Numbered from the stretch's first letter, positions 15,997 to 24,877 are shown. The stretch is 47,781 nt of DNA from JBGTGG01 sp041746855 (GCA_041746855.1 JBGTGG010000068.1:1-47781), one strand, 5' to 3'. Made by a program: numbers and translations. The notes: generated by a model from the letters alone, not told the origin.

Positions 15997-16025
15997 AAAG
16001 TCATTCTAAATATTAGAATGACTTT
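15997..16025 (-). terminator. Terminator of tRNA-Thr
   Basis: Perfect 13-bp stem AAAGTCATTCTAA / TTAGAATGACTTT with a 3-base loop, followed on the minus strand by a T-run. It begins 8 bases after tRNA-Thr. Confidence 0.9.
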
Positions 16026-16033
16026 CAAATATG

Positions 16034-16106
<73 letters not shown>

Positions 16107-16128
16107 CTATTTATTCCTCCTCACTCTC

Positions 16129-16176
16129 ACTGATTATAAGTCAGTTTCCGCCAATTGGCGGATGAGTTATGGAGGC
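16129..16176 (-). pseudogene. Broken tRNA-Thr copy carrying a 16-bp palindrome
   Basis: On the minus strand the copy starts GCCTCCATAACTC (acceptor and first half of the D-arm of tRNA-Thr), then has ATCCGCCAATTGGCGGA in place of the 12 bases AGCTGGTAGAGC, then resumes with AACTGACTTATAATCAGT, the anticodon arm with one base changed in the loop. The variable loop, T-arm and 3' acceptor strand are absent. It lies between the tRNA-Thr promoter and the intact tRNA and should be transcribed. Confidence 0.85.
16147..16162. repeat. Palindrome TCCGCCAATTGGCGGA, copy 1
   Basis: Perfect 16-base palindrome inside the broken tRNA-Thr copy. The same 16-mer recurs at 27129-27144, and a two-base-centre variant at 26937-26952. 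Confidence 0.95.
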
Positions 16177-16234
16177 ATTGCCTGGTAATTTGCTCAAAAT
16201 GAGCTTTCCTAGTGCTGTTTGCGTTAAGGAGGTG

Positions 16235-16265
16235 CAAAAATAATGGATGTTCTATTCTTTGCAAA
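16235..16265 (-). promoter_or_regulatory. tRNA-Thr promoter (TTTG-N19-TATTTTTG)
   Basis: On the minus strand a -33 TTTG (16262-16265), a 19-base spacer and a -7 TATTTTTG (16235-16242), an exact fit to the Bacteroidota consensus, just after the DUF349 gene stop. The following GCACCTCC resembles the sequence after the tRNA-Asp promoter. The distance to the intact tRNA (about 130 bases) is long because the broken copy lies between. Confidence 0.8.
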
Positions 16266-16272
16266 CTTAGGC

Positions 16273-18147
16273 CTAAGAAACTGTGCGCAAGATTTTAAGT
16301 TGTTGCTTAAGTTGCTTCAGGTGGTCATTGGCCTCTTCAATTTTGCCACTAAATTCTTCCTTGTATTTGATGGCATTTTTAGACCGGCCAAAGAATTCGA
16401 GGTTGTTTTTAAGGACGGCAATATCATTTTCAACCTTCCCGATTTTCTTGCGAATGGTCTGCTCTTTTTGGAAAATCTTTTGGTCTGCCCGCGGGTCATT
16501 GCGAAGCTCTTCAAGCGAACTTTCCATGGAGACGCGCTCGCGCTCTTCTTCAGAAAGATTAGGAATGGCCGCTACGTAGTTGGTCATTACATCATGAAAG
16601 TGTTTCTTGATTTTATTGATGTCCTTGCGGGGAACAAAACCAATTTCATTAAACTGCTGTAGGTGGTTTTGAAGGTGTTCTTGTGAGACGGTGCCTTCTG
16701 CCATTTCTTTTTCCATCGCCTCGCAAATGGCTTTCTTCTTTACCAAATTATCGTGTTGATCGCTTTCAACCTTGCCGTGTTCTTTACGCCTTTGTTCGAA
16801 AAAATAATCACACGCTTCTTTAAATTCTTTATAGATTTTTTCCCTAAACTTTTCGGGTACCGGTCCCATTTCTTTCCACTGTTGCTGTAGGCGCTTGAAT
16901 TCCTCAGTGGTCTTGTCCCAATCCTGACTGTCTTTTAACGCTAAGGCGCGTTGAACCAAATCATTTTTGGCTTTCAAATTGACCTGACGGGTTTCGTCCA
17001 GTTTTTTAAAGAAACTATTTTTGTTGCTAAAGAACTGCTTAAATGCACCCCAGAACTTATGGTTGATTTCTTTTGATTGCGACCGCGGTACACCGCCAAT
17101 TGCCTCCCACCGCTTTTGCAATTCCAGGATGGCTTTCGTTTTTGTATTCCATTCTTTTATCCTGTCGGAAGAAAACTCAGTGTAGGTAGCCACTTCTTCG
17201 CACAGTTCATTCTTCTTTACCAGGTTTTCTTTCAATTCCACCTGTAAAGTTTCCATAAATCCATCGCGCTTTTCATACAGCGCATCTGAAGCCTTTTTGA
17301 AACGTTGCCAGATGTTTTCTTTTTCTTCTAACGGAACAGGGCCAATGTGTTTGAATTCGTGATGCAATTCATTCAATTCACGAATGGCATCTTTTAGTAT
17401 CGTAACTTCCAACAATTTCTCAGCACGAACACAAAGTTCTTCTTTCAGCTCTAGGTTTTTCTTACGATCAAGTTCTTTGAGTTCGTAATAAATACTTTGA
17501 TTATCATAAAAGCGATCTTGTAAGGCATGAAAATTTGCCCAAATAGATTTGGCCATTGCTGCCGGAACAGAGCCAATGCTTTTCCATTCGCGTTGAAGGT
17601 TTTTAAAGGAATCAAATTGATCACCTGTTTCCTGGGATTCAATCAGCAAGCGAAGTCTTTCCAGAAGTTCTTGTTTCTTCGCAAGGTTTTCCTGCTTCTG
17701 GCTTTCAATGTTTTTATAGTGTTTGTGCTTTCTGTCCTTGATCAATTTGAAATTCGCATCAAAAGCAGAATCAAATTCATCCCCCCGGTATTCAAAATCA
17801 GTTTCCTGACTTCCTTCCGCAATAAAACGCGCCAGTGCTTCTTCTCTTTGCTTATTAAAATGGGAATCGAACAGCGGCTTGATTTCATTGAGGATTCGGT
17901 CAACCTTTTTAAAATCATCATCTTTCGACAAGGACTTAATGACCTCTACTAATTGGGCCTTGCTCAATTGCGAGTAATCAACGGCCTCCTTTTCCTCATG
18001 ATCCTGATCATGTTCCTCCTGCTCATGCGATTCGCCATGTTCGGTCAAATCCATTTCAGACTCCAAACTTTTTTTTCCAGGGGTTTCCACACCGTTCACA
18101 GGCAAATTTTCCTGTGTCTCTTCCTGTATTTCTTTCTCCGTTCCCAT
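16273..18147 (-). CDS. DUF349 repeat protein
   Basis: A 624-aa cytoplasmic, very charged helical protein. Residues 1-57 are acidic and rich in Glu and His. At least five DUF349 repeats are visible by their W..IG.VP core: LQREWKSIGSVP (about 184-195), LHHEFKHIGPVP (261-272), LQKRWEAIGGVP (343-354), LQQQWKEMGPVP (420-431) and the degenerate LQQFNEIGFVP (496-506). The last 70 residues form a coiled coil. Such proteins are general in Bacteroidota and their function is unknown. The stop lies 8 bases before the tRNA-Thr promoter. Confidence 0.93.
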   Translation of the reverse strand: MGTEKEIQEETQENLPVNGVETPGKKSLESEMDLTEHGESHEQEEHDQDHEEKEAVDYSQLSKAQLVEVIKSLSKDDDFKKVDRILNEIKPLFDSHFNKQREEALARFIAEGSQETDFEYRGDEFDSAFDANFKLIKDRKHKHYKNIESQKQENLAKKQELLERLRLLIESQETGDQFDSFKNLQREWKSIGSVPAAMAKSIWANFHALQDRFYDNQSIYYELKELDRKKNLELKEELCVRAEKLLEVTILKDAIRELNELHHEFKHIGPVPLEEKENIWQRFKKASDALYEKRDGFMETLQVELKENLVKKNELCEEVATYTEFSSDRIKEWNTKTKAILELQKRWEAIGGVPRSQSKEINHKFWGAFKQFFSNKNSFFKKLDETRQVNLKAKNDLVQRALALKDSQDWDKTTEEFKRLQQQWKEMGPVPEKFREKIYKEFKEACDYFFEQRRKEHGKVESDQHDNLVKKKAICEAMEKEMAEGTVSQEHLQNHLQQFNEIGFVPRKDINKIKKHFHDVMTNYVAAIPNLSEEERERVSMESSLEELRNDPRADQKIFQKEQTIRKKIGKVENDIAVLKNNLEFFGRSKNAIKYKEEFSGKIEEANDHLKQLKQQLKILRTVS

Positions 18148-18186
18148 GGTTATATGTCTCTCAAGTAGTAAAGTTACAAAAATCGG

Positions 18187-18759
18187 CTAATTCAGCCGAG
18201 GATCAATTGGATAGTTAGAGTACACGGAAAAACGCCCTCCCATGTTTTCCAATGCCTTTTTCCACATTTCCGAAGTATTTTCAGAAAAAAGGAAACGGTC
18301 ATCCACATAATCACAAACAATCCAGGAATTGGCCTCCAGTTCTTCTTCAAGTTGGCCGGGTTCCCAACCACTGTATCCCAAAAAGAACCGGACATCACTC
18401 GCTTCCATTTCTTTAGTATCAATCAACGCCAGGAGGCTTTCAAAATTACCACCCCAATAAACGCCTTCATGAATTTCACGAGCATCCACAACATTTGCAT
18501 TTCGATGAATGTAGTGCAAGGTGTCTTGTTGCACCGGGCCGCCCACATACACTTTCTCTTTTAAATCATTCATCTCGATCACTTCGCCCAAGCTTAATAA
18601 CGATGGCTTATTCAAAACAAAACCAAACGAACCTTCCTCATTATTTTCACAAAGCAATACTACAGAACGTTCAAAATTCGGATCGGGAAGAAACGGTTCT
18701 GAAATTAACAGCCTCCCCTTTTCTGGAGCAAATTGATTTTTGTATTTAAAAAAGTCCAT
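18187..18759 (-). CDS. YqgE/AlgH family protein
   Basis: A 190-aa member of UPF0301 (YqgE/AlgH), from the ATG at 18759 (MDFFKYKNQF); a TTG one codon earlier is not needed. Family blocks are visible: GRLLISEPFLPDPNFERSVV, LLCENNEEGSFGFVLNKPS, VYVGGPVQQDTLHYIH, and FFLGYSGWEPGQLEEELEANSWIV. Function is unclear; AlgH was linked to transcription regulation in Pseudomonas, but this is not established for the family. It lies divergent from pdxH. Confidence 0.95.
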   Translation of the reverse strand: MDFFKYKNQFAPEKGRLLISEPFLPDPNFERSVVLLCENNEEGSFGFVLNKPSLLSLGEVIEMNDLKEKVYVGGPVQQDTLHYIHRNANVVDAREIHEGVYWGGNFESLLALIDTKEMEASDVRFFLGYSGWEPGQLEEELEANSWIVCDYVDDRFLFSENTSEMWKKALENMGGRFSVYSNYPIDPRLN

Positions 18760-18886
18760 CAAAATACTTTTGTTACTGTGCTGACTGTATAACGTAAAAA
18801 TTATGATTAATTTTCAATCTCCAATAAAATACTAAACCACGACCCGTCCAAATTTTATTCAACGAGATTCCCAACTTCTAAAGACA

Positions 18887-19528
18887 ATGAGCAATATAGC
18901 CGATATTCGAAGTGAATATTCCAAATCTTCCCTTCATGTTTCAAGTGTTTCAAAAGATCCTATTGATCAATTTAACAAATGGTTTGGCGAAGCATTGAAA
19001 TCGGAAGTCATGGAAGTGAACGCCATGTCGTTGGCCACTATAAATCAGTATAATAGACCTTCCTGCCGAATTGTTTTGCTAAAAGGTATCGAAAATAGAA
19101 GGTTTGTCTTTTTTACAAATTATCAAAGTGCAAAAGGGAAAGACCTTGAAGTCAATTCTGCGTGTGCCTTAACATTCTTTTGGCCGGAACTGGAGCGGCA
19201 AGTTCGCATTGAAGGTGTCGCAACACGCATTGAAGAGAGTGCATCGGAAGCGTATTTTAAAAGCCGGCCCAGAGGTTCTCAAATCGGAGCGTGGTCTTCA
19301 CCACAAAGTTCAATTATCAAGAATAGCGAACTTTTAAATCAACGCGTAAAGCAAATCGAAACCCGTTTTAAAGGACAAGAAACTTTGCCGCGTCCCAAGC
19401 AATGGGGAGGATATGCAGTCGATCCATCTTTAATTGAATTCTGGCAAGGGCGACCAAACCGGCTACATGATCGGGTGCTTTATACCCGTAATGATCGGGA
19501 GTGGAATATTAATTTGCTGGCGCCTTAA
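18887..19528 (+). CDS. pdxH: Pyridoxamine 5'-phosphate oxidase
   Basis: A 213-aa FMN-dependent oxidase that makes pyridoxal 5'-phosphate from pyridoxine or pyridoxamine 5'-phosphate. Family blocks: DPIDQFNKWFGEAL, AMSLATINQYNRPSCRIVLLKG (FMN contact), FFTNYQSAKGKDLE, RQVRIEGVATRIEE, SRPRGSQIGAWSSPQSS, and the C-terminal WGGYAVDPSLIEFWQGRPNR with LHDR. Length matches the usual 210-230 aa. It stands as a single gene, convergent with bshB1 with one base between the two stops. Confidence 0.96.
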   Translation: MSNIADIRSEYSKSSLHVSSVSKDPIDQFNKWFGEALKSEVMEVNAMSLATINQYNRPSCRIVLLKGIENRRFVFFTNYQSAKGKDLEVNSACALTFFWPELERQVRIEGVATRIEESASEAYFKSRPRGSQIGAWSSPQSSIIKNSELLNQRVKQIETRFKGQETLPRPKQWGGYAVDPSLIEFWQGRPNRLHDRVLYTRNDREWNINLLAP

Positions 19529-19529
19529 A

Positions 19530-20249
19530 TTATTTGAGGTCAAACAAAGAATTCACGCCAATAACATTTCGAACTGTAAAACCTTCGGCATACCTCACGC
19601 CTATTGCGTGACCAAATTCAATTCCCCTTGATTCAATCATTTGCATAAACTGGGGATTGGAAATATAGGTTTGTGGTTCGTTACTGTTGGGATCAAAAAA
19701 CTGGCTTTTAAATGCACGAATTGCTTGCATTTTAGTCTCCCATGCATCAGAAACATCCACTAAAAAATCAGGTTCGATCAATTGCGATTGAATGTAATGA
19801 TACACCACCTTTGGCCTCCATACCGGTTGATCATTTCCGGCCTCATCCTGAGAATTAATTTGCTTCAGACCCGCCAAAAAACAAGCATCATAAATCAATG
19901 TTGCCGCTTTTGGGTGGTCAGGATGACGATCCTTTATCGCATTGGCAAGCACAATTTCAGGTTGGTATTTACGGATTACTTGAATAATCGCTTGCTGTTC
20001 TTCAGGGGTATTTGAAAAAAAACCATCCTTTAATCCAATATTTTCACGTACTGCTAAACCCAATATTTTTGCTGCCTCTGTAGCTTCCTTTGCGCGTATT
20101 TCCACCGTTCCACGTGTACCGAGTTCCCCTTTTGTAAGATCAACTATTCCAACTTGCTTACCCAACTTCACATGTTTGGCGATTGTTCCGCCACATCCCA
20201 ATTCAGCATCATCTGGGTGGGCAGCCAGCACTAGGATATCAAGTTTCAC
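19530..20249 (-). CDS. bshB1: Bacillithiol biosynthesis deacetylase BshB1
   Basis: A 239-aa LmbE/PIG-L family zinc deacetylase. It removes the acetyl group from GlcNAc-malate in bacillithiol synthesis. The zinc-binding AHPDDAELGCGG (H11, D13, D14) and the second metal motif HPDHPKA are present, as are DLTKGELGTRG and the C-terminal GIEFGHAIGVRYAEGF typical of the BshB1 subtype. It lies 28 bp downstream of trxB on the same strand, a sensible grouping of thiol redox genes; shared transcription is likely. Confidence 0.94.
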   Translation of the reverse strand: MKLDILVLAAHPDDAELGCGGTIAKHVKLGKQVGIVDLTKGELGTRGTVEIRAKEATEAAKILGLAVRENIGLKDGFFSNTPEEQQAIIQVIRKYQPEIVLANAIKDRHPDHPKAATLIYDACFLAGLKQINSQDEAGNDQPVWRPKVVYHYIQSQLIEPDFLVDVSDAWETKMQAIRAFKSQFFDPNSNEPQTYISNPQFMQMIESRGIEFGHAIGVRYAEGFTVRNVIGVNSLFDLK

Positions 20250-20277
20250 GATTGCGATTTGTTAGGTTGAGTTATTA

Positions 20278-21228
20278 CTACGCTGCTACTTCCGCTTCCT
20301 TTGCAGCTAAATACTTCTCAGCATCGAGTGCTCCCATACAGCCGGTTCCAGCTGCGGTGACTGCTTGGCGGTATACTTTATCGGCAGCATCGCCAACAGC
20401 AAAAACACCCTCAATATTGGTCTTCGTGGTACCCGGGATAACTTTAATATATCCGGTGTCATCCATATCAATGATACCTTTAAAAATATCTGTACTGGGC
20501 TTATGACCAATTGCCAAAAAGAATCCGTTTATCGGAATTTCAGTTGAGACACCTGTCTTGTTATTCTTTAACCGTACTCCCGTTACACCTGTATCATCCC
20601 CCAGTACTTCTTCAGTTTCTGTATTCCAATGGATTTCAATATTCTCGGTTTTCAAAACGCGTTGTTGCATAATGTTGGAAGCGCGCATCTCATCACGTCT
20701 TACGATCAAATGAACCTTGGGGCAAAGCTTTGCAAGGTACATCGCTTCTTCCGCAGCGGAATCACCGGCACCTACTACAGCAACATCCTTACCACGATAA
20801 AAGTATCCATCACAAACAGCACACGCGGACACTCCTTTGTTTGCGAAAGCTTGCTCAGAAGGTATACCTAAATACTTTGCGGTTGCTCCTGTAGCAATGA
20901 TTACCGATTCCGTAATAACTTCTTTGGTTTCATCTACGATGAGCTTCAACGGGTGTGATGAAAAGTCCACTTTGGTAACCAGTCCATAATTTACCCGCGT
21001 ACCAAAACGTTCTGCTTGCTTTTGCAAATCCATCATCATTTGCGGGCCATTGATCCCATCAGGATATCCCGGAAAATTCTCCACATCATTCGTTGTCGTG
21101 AGTTGGCCTCCAGGCTCTCCACCAGTATACAACAAAGGGTTCAGACCCGCCCTTGCAGCATAAATAGCGGCTGTATAACCAGCAGGTCCTGATCCAATAA
21201 TGACTACTTTTTCAATCGTATTTTCCAT
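20278..21228 (-). CDS. trxB: Thioredoxin reductase
   Basis: A 316-aa FAD/NADPH flavoenzyme that reduces thioredoxin. From ATG 21228 (MENTIEK); a TTG two codons earlier is possible but unneeded. FAD-binding GSGPAGYTAAIYAARAG is near residue 12, the redox pair C136/C139 lies in CAVCDG, the NADPH motif is GAGDSAAEEA, and the C-terminal FAD motif is GVFAVGDAADKVYRQAVTAAGTG. Length is usual. It follows rpoD on the same strand, with a hairpin in between. Confidence 0.97.
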   Translation of the reverse strand: MENTIEKVVIIGSGPAGYTAAIYAARAGLNPLLYTGGEPGGQLTTTNDVENFPGYPDGINGPQMMMDLQKQAERFGTRVNYGLVTKVDFSSHPLKLIVDETKEVITESVIIATGATAKYLGIPSEQAFANKGVSACAVCDGYFYRGKDVAVVGAGDSAAEEAMYLAKLCPKVHLIVRRDEMRASNIMQQRVLKTENIEIHWNTETEEVLGDDTGVTGVRLKNNKTGVSTEIPINGFFLAIGHKPSTDIFKGIIDMDDTGYIKVIPGTTKTNIEGVFAVGDAADKVYRQAVTAAGTGCMGALDAEKYLAAKEAEVAA

Positions 21229-21257
21229 TTTCAAATATTGTTAAAATCCTCCAATAC

Positions 21258-21281
21258 AAAGGGTCTCCGAGGAGACCCTTT
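21258..21281 (-). terminator. Hairpin between rpoD and trxB
   Basis: Inverted repeat AAAGGGTCTCC / GGAGACCCTTT, 11-bp arms with a 2-base centre (a 4-base loop when the innermost pair opens). The T-run is short on the minus strand and better on plus, so termination after rpoD may be partial. Confidence 0.7.
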
Positions 21282-21306
21282 TAAATTTTTATTTAAATGC
21301 TGATTA

Positions 21307-22170
21307 TTAACCCAAGTAAGGCTTTAAAGCTTTGCTTCTGGAGGTATGACGTAACCTTCTGATTGCCTTTTCCTTAATTTGTCTTACCCGCTCTCTCGTT
21401 AAATTGAACTTCTCCCCGATCTCTTCCAGTGTCATGGCGTGCTCCCCATTTAATCCAAAATATAAGGTGATCACATCTGCTTCGCGTTGGGTCAATGTTG
21501 ATAATGCCCGCTGTACTTCCCTTCTCAAAGAGTCATCCATTAAACCAGAATCCGGTGTTTCTTCACCATCATTCTCCAATACATCCAGTAAACTATTTTC
21601 TTCCCCAGAAACAAACGGTGCATCCATGGAAACATGGCGACCAGAAATTTTCATGGTATCCACAACTTCTGCCGTTGTTACTTCCAACACATCGGCCAGT
21701 TCCTCAGCGGATGGCTCGCGCTCAAACTTTTGTTCGAGTTCAGAAAATGTTTTTGAAATTTTATTGAGCGATCCTACCCGGTTTAAAGGAAGCCTTACAA
21801 TTCTGGATTGCTCAGCCAGTGCTTGCAATATTGATTGACGAATCCACCAGACTGCGTAAGAAATAAATTTAAATCCGCGGGTTTCATCAAAACGCTGAGC
21901 TGCTTTTATTAGACCGAGGTTTCCTTCGTTGATTAAATCACCAAGGGACAACCCTTGGTTTTGATATTGCTTGGCCACCGATACAACGAACCGAAGGTTT
22001 GCTTTGGTTAATTTTTCCAAAGCAATTTGATCCCCTTCTTTTATTCGTTTCGCTAATTCAACTTCTTCATCAGGCGTTAACAAATCTACTTTACCAATTT
22101 CTTGAAGGTACTTGTCGAGTGATTGACTTTCCCTATTGGTTATCTGTTTACTGATCTTTAGTTGTCTCAT
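21307..22170 (-). CDS. rpoD: Primary RNA polymerase sigma factor (Bacteroidota RpoD/SigA)
   Basis: A 287-aa sigma-70 factor. Region 1.2 (LDKYLQEIGKVDLLTPDEEVELAKRIKEGD), region 2 (ANLRFVVSVAKQYQNQGLSLGDLINEGNLGL and FKFISYAVWWIRQSILQAL), region 3 (LPLNRVGSLNKISKTF) and region 4 (TLTQREADVITLYFGLNGE, then TLEEIGEKFNLTRERVRQIKEKA) are all visible. It lacks the long region 1.1 of proteobacterial RpoD, as is normal for Bacteroidota, where the short factor is the housekeeping sigma reading TAnnTTTG promoters such as those found in this window. Confidence 0.96.
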   Translation of the reverse strand: MRQLKISKQITNRESQSLDKYLQEIGKVDLLTPDEEVELAKRIKEGDQIALEKLTKANLRFVVSVAKQYQNQGLSLGDLINEGNLGLIKAAQRFDETRGFKFISYAVWWIRQSILQALAEQSRIVRLPLNRVGSLNKISKTFSELEQKFEREPSAEELADVLEVTTAEVVDTMKISGRHVSMDAPFVSGEENSLLDVLENDGEETPDSGLMDDSLRREVQRALSTLTQREADVITLYFGLNGEHAMTLEEIGEKFNLTRERVRQIKEKAIRRLRHTSRSKALKPYLG

Positions 22171-22243
22171 TCAGCACGTGAGTTATCAATTATGTAACAA
22201 TATACTCCGAAAAGTTAAATCATGTTACATTGATTTACAACGT

Positions 22244-24391
22244 TTATTCGCTCGCACTGGTTTCTTTGCGCTCAGGTTTTGGCAAAAGAACCTTTCTGGA
22301 TAGTCGGTATTTTCCGGTTTTCTTATCAATTTCCACCAGTTTCACTTTCACTTCTTCCCCGATTTCCAATACACCATCCAGATTTTCAAGGCGTTCCCAC
22401 TTAATTTCAGAAATGTGAAGTAATCCGTCTTTTCCTGGTAGGAATTCAACAAAAGCCCCAAAAGGAACGATGGATTTAACTTTACCTTCATACACTTCAC
22501 CAATTTCAGGTGTAACGGTAATATCTTTGATACGCTTTACAGCCATGTTCATGGACTCTTGATTGGTGGCGTACACATTGATAATGCCTTTGCCATCCAC
22601 TTCTTCAATTACCACAGTTGCTCCTGAAGTATTTTGAATATCCTGGATAATCTTTCCTCCGGGGCCGATTACCGCACCGATCATTTCTTTCTCGATGGTC
22701 ATGGTATGGGCGCGTGGAGCGTGAGGTTTCATATCGCCTCTTGATTGTGCAATACATTTGGTGATTTCACCCAAGATGTGAAGTCTTCCTTCACGGCCTT
22801 GAAGCAATGCTTCTTTCAAAACTTCGAAAGTCAATCCTTCAACCTTTAAGTCCATCTGGCAAGCTGTGATACCTTTTGCAGTACCCGTAACTTTAAAGTC
22901 CATATCGCCCAAGTGATCTTCGTCACCTAAGATATCCGAAAGGATTGCATACTTTCCAGTTTCAGGATCTGAAATCATTCCCATGGCGATTCCAGAAACA
23001 GGTCCTGTAATCGGAACACCAGCATCCATTAACGCCATTGAACCAGCACATACAGTTGCCATTGAAGAAGAACCATTGGACTCCAATATGTCCGATACTA
23101 TGCGAATGGTGTATGGGTTTTTATCGTCTGTTGGAAGCACTTGCTTCAATGCACGATAGGCCAAATTTCCATGTCCAACTTCTCTTCTTCCCGGCCCACG
23201 GTTCGGTCTTACTTCTCCTGTAGAAAATCCCGGGAAGTTGTAGTGCAACATAAACTTGTTCGAACCCGAGTACATCGCACCATCAATAAGCTGTTGATCA
23301 AGCTTGGTTCCTAGTGTTACAGTAGTCAATGATTGTGTCTCACCTCTTGTAAACAATGCTGAACCATGCGGTGAAGGCAGTAGGTCCACTACACAATCTA
23401 TGTCTCTGATTTCGTTAGTCTTACGACCGTCTAACCTAACGTTTTCTAGAAGTACAAGATCACGTGCGGCTTTCTTTTGAATTTCCTTATAGTATTTCTT
23501 AACAAGATCTTTATCTACAGTTGAATCTTCTGGTAATGCCTCTAAATAATCTTTTACGATTTTAGAAAAGGCATCAGAACGTTCATTCTTATTTTTAGTT
23601 TGAAGCTTAGCAACTTCAAATGCTGGAGTATAGAATAACTTCCAAAGTTCTTCTCTTAATGCTAAGTCATTATTTTCATGACTATAGGTTCTCTTTGTTT
23701 CTTTGCCCGCTGCTTTTGTCAATTCAATTTGAAGATTACACTGCACCTTGATTGCTTCATGCGCAATTTTCAAAGCTTCAATCATATCATCTTCACTAAC
23801 CTCTTTCATCTCCCCTTCCACCATTAAGATGTTATCAAGTGAAGCGGCCACGATCAAATCCATATCGGCAGATTCTTTCTGTGCAATTGAAGGGTTAATA
23901 ATAAATTGTCCGTCAATGCGGGCTATACGAACTTCAGAAATAGGACCACTGAATGGTATGTCTGAAACCGATAGTGCAGCAGACGCTGCAAAAGCAGCCA
24001 ACGAATCCGGTAAGGCAGAAGGATCTCCGGAAATCATATAAATCATCACTTGCGTTTCGGCATGGTAATCATTTGGAAATAAAGGGCGTATAGCTCGGTC
24101 AACTAATCTTGAAATCAAAATTTCATAGTCAGAAAGACGGCCTTCACGTTTTAAAAAACCGCCTGGTACTTTTCCCGTAGAAGCGAATTTCTCTTGGTAA
24201 TCAACGGAAAGAGGTAGAAAATCTGCTCCTTCTTTATGGTCTTGTGATGCCACAACGGTAGCAAGCAACATGGTATCGCCTTGGCGTACAACAACAGCAC
24301 CGTCTGCTTGACGTGCTAATTTTCCTGTTTCAACAGTGATTTCCCTACCATCAGGTAGTTGGCAGCTTTTTGTAATTATATTAAAGTTCAT
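22244..24391 (-). CDS. pnp: Polyribonucleotide nucleotidyltransferase (PNPase)
   Basis: A 715-aa 3'-to-5' phosphorolytic exoribonuclease of RNA decay. Two RNase PH-like halves are present: the first with FLPLSVDYQEKFASTGKVPGGF and SRLVDRAIRPLFP, the second with VDLLPSPHGSALFTRGETQSL, GPGRREVGHGNLAYRAL and DILGDEDHLGDMDFKVTG. KH (VIGPGGKIIQDIQ) and S1 (GEVYEGKVKSIVPFGAFVEFLPGKDGLLHISEI) domains follow. Length is usual. It follows rpsO on the same strand, the widely conserved rpsO-pnp order, with a hairpin between. Confidence 0.98.
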   Translation of the reverse strand: MNFNIITKSCQLPDGREITVETGKLARQADGAVVVRQGDTMLLATVVASQDHKEGADFLPLSVDYQEKFASTGKVPGGFLKREGRLSDYEILISRLVDRAIRPLFPNDYHAETQVMIYMISGDPSALPDSLAAFAASAALSVSDIPFSGPISEVRIARIDGQFIINPSIAQKESADMDLIVAASLDNILMVEGEMKEVSEDDMIEALKIAHEAIKVQCNLQIELTKAAGKETKRTYSHENNDLALREELWKLFYTPAFEVAKLQTKNKNERSDAFSKIVKDYLEALPEDSTVDKDLVKKYYKEIQKKAARDLVLLENVRLDGRKTNEIRDIDCVVDLLPSPHGSALFTRGETQSLTTVTLGTKLDQQLIDGAMYSGSNKFMLHYNFPGFSTGEVRPNRGPGRREVGHGNLAYRALKQVLPTDDKNPYTIRIVSDILESNGSSSMATVCAGSMALMDAGVPITGPVSGIAMGMISDPETGKYAILSDILGDEDHLGDMDFKVTGTAKGITACQMDLKVEGLTFEVLKEALLQGREGRLHILGEITKCIAQSRGDMKPHAPRAHTMTIEKEMIGAVIGPGGKIIQDIQNTSGATVVIEEVDGKGIINVYATNQESMNMAVKRIKDITVTPEIGEVYEGKVKSIVPFGAFVEFLPGKDGLLHISEIKWERLENLDGVLEIGEEVKVKLVEIDKKTGKYRLSRKVLLPKPERKETSASE

Positions 24392-24448
24392 AAGTATAAT
24401 AGATTATGAAGGCATCGGTATGATCAGTGCCTTTTGGTAAAAAAGTAA

Positions 24449-24475
24449 AAGGGAACCAATGTTTTTGGTTCCCTT
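24449..24475 (-). terminator. rpsO-pnp intergenic hairpin
   Basis: Perfect 11-bp stem AAGGGAACCAA / TTGGTTCCCTT with a 5-base loop; on the minus strand a T-rich tail follows. It lies 10 bases after the rpsO stop and 58 bases before the pnp start, so it may partly terminate rpsO mRNA and set pnp readthrough, or be an RNA processing site. Confidence 0.8.
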
Positions 24476-24484
24476 AATGTCGTG

Positions 24485-24760
24485 TTATTTTCTTAAATCA
24501 AGTTCGGCCAATATTGAACGATACCGCTCAATATCAATCTTATAAAGGTAATTCAGAAGCTTTCTGCGCTTTCCTACAAGCTTTAACAAACCTTGTTGGG
24601 TTGCATAGTCCTTTCTATTAACCTTTAAATGGTCAGTTAGATGATTAATCCGGTGGGTAAAAAGGGCAATCTGCGATTCTGCAGAGCCGGTGTCTTCTTT
24701 TTTCTTTGCGAAACCGTGTTTAGAAAATAAATCGTGTTTAACCTCAGTTGTCAAGTACAT
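24485..24760 (-). CDS. rpsO: Ribosomal protein S15
   Basis: A 91-aa 30S subunit protein binding 16S rRNA, near the standard length of 88-90. Conserved blocks: FAKKKEDTGSAESQIALFTHRI, LTDHLKVNRKDYATQQGLLKLVGKRRKLLNYL and the C-terminal RYRSILAELDLRK. ATG at 24760. It has a strong promoter 36 bases upstream and leads into pnp. Confidence 0.98.
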   Translation of the reverse strand: MYLTTEVKHDLFSKHGFAKKKEDTGSAESQIALFTHRINHLTDHLKVNRKDYATQQGLLKLVGKRRKLLNYLYKIDIERYRSILAELDLRK

Positions 24761-24795
24761 CTTAAAAAATTGTTATTTCATCTTTATTCAGGCGG

Positions 24796-24828
24796 CAAAG
24801 ATACGTTAAAAAGGGCGAAATTTCCAAA
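24796..24828 (-). promoter_or_regulatory. rpsO promoter (TTTG-N21-TATCTTTG)
   Basis: On the minus strand the -7 box TATCTTTG (24796-24803) matches the consensus exactly and a -33 TTTG lies at 24825-24828, 21 bases upstream. The start codon is at 24760. Confidence 0.7.
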
Positions 24829-24877
24829 TATGGCATGAAAGGCTATGAAAAACCATAGGCTGGCTCAAGGGACTCCA

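Noticed and set aside
15837..16028. 63-aa minus-strand frame
   Set aside because: It covers the tRNA-Thr terminator and AT-rich spacer, and its composition is unlike a protein.
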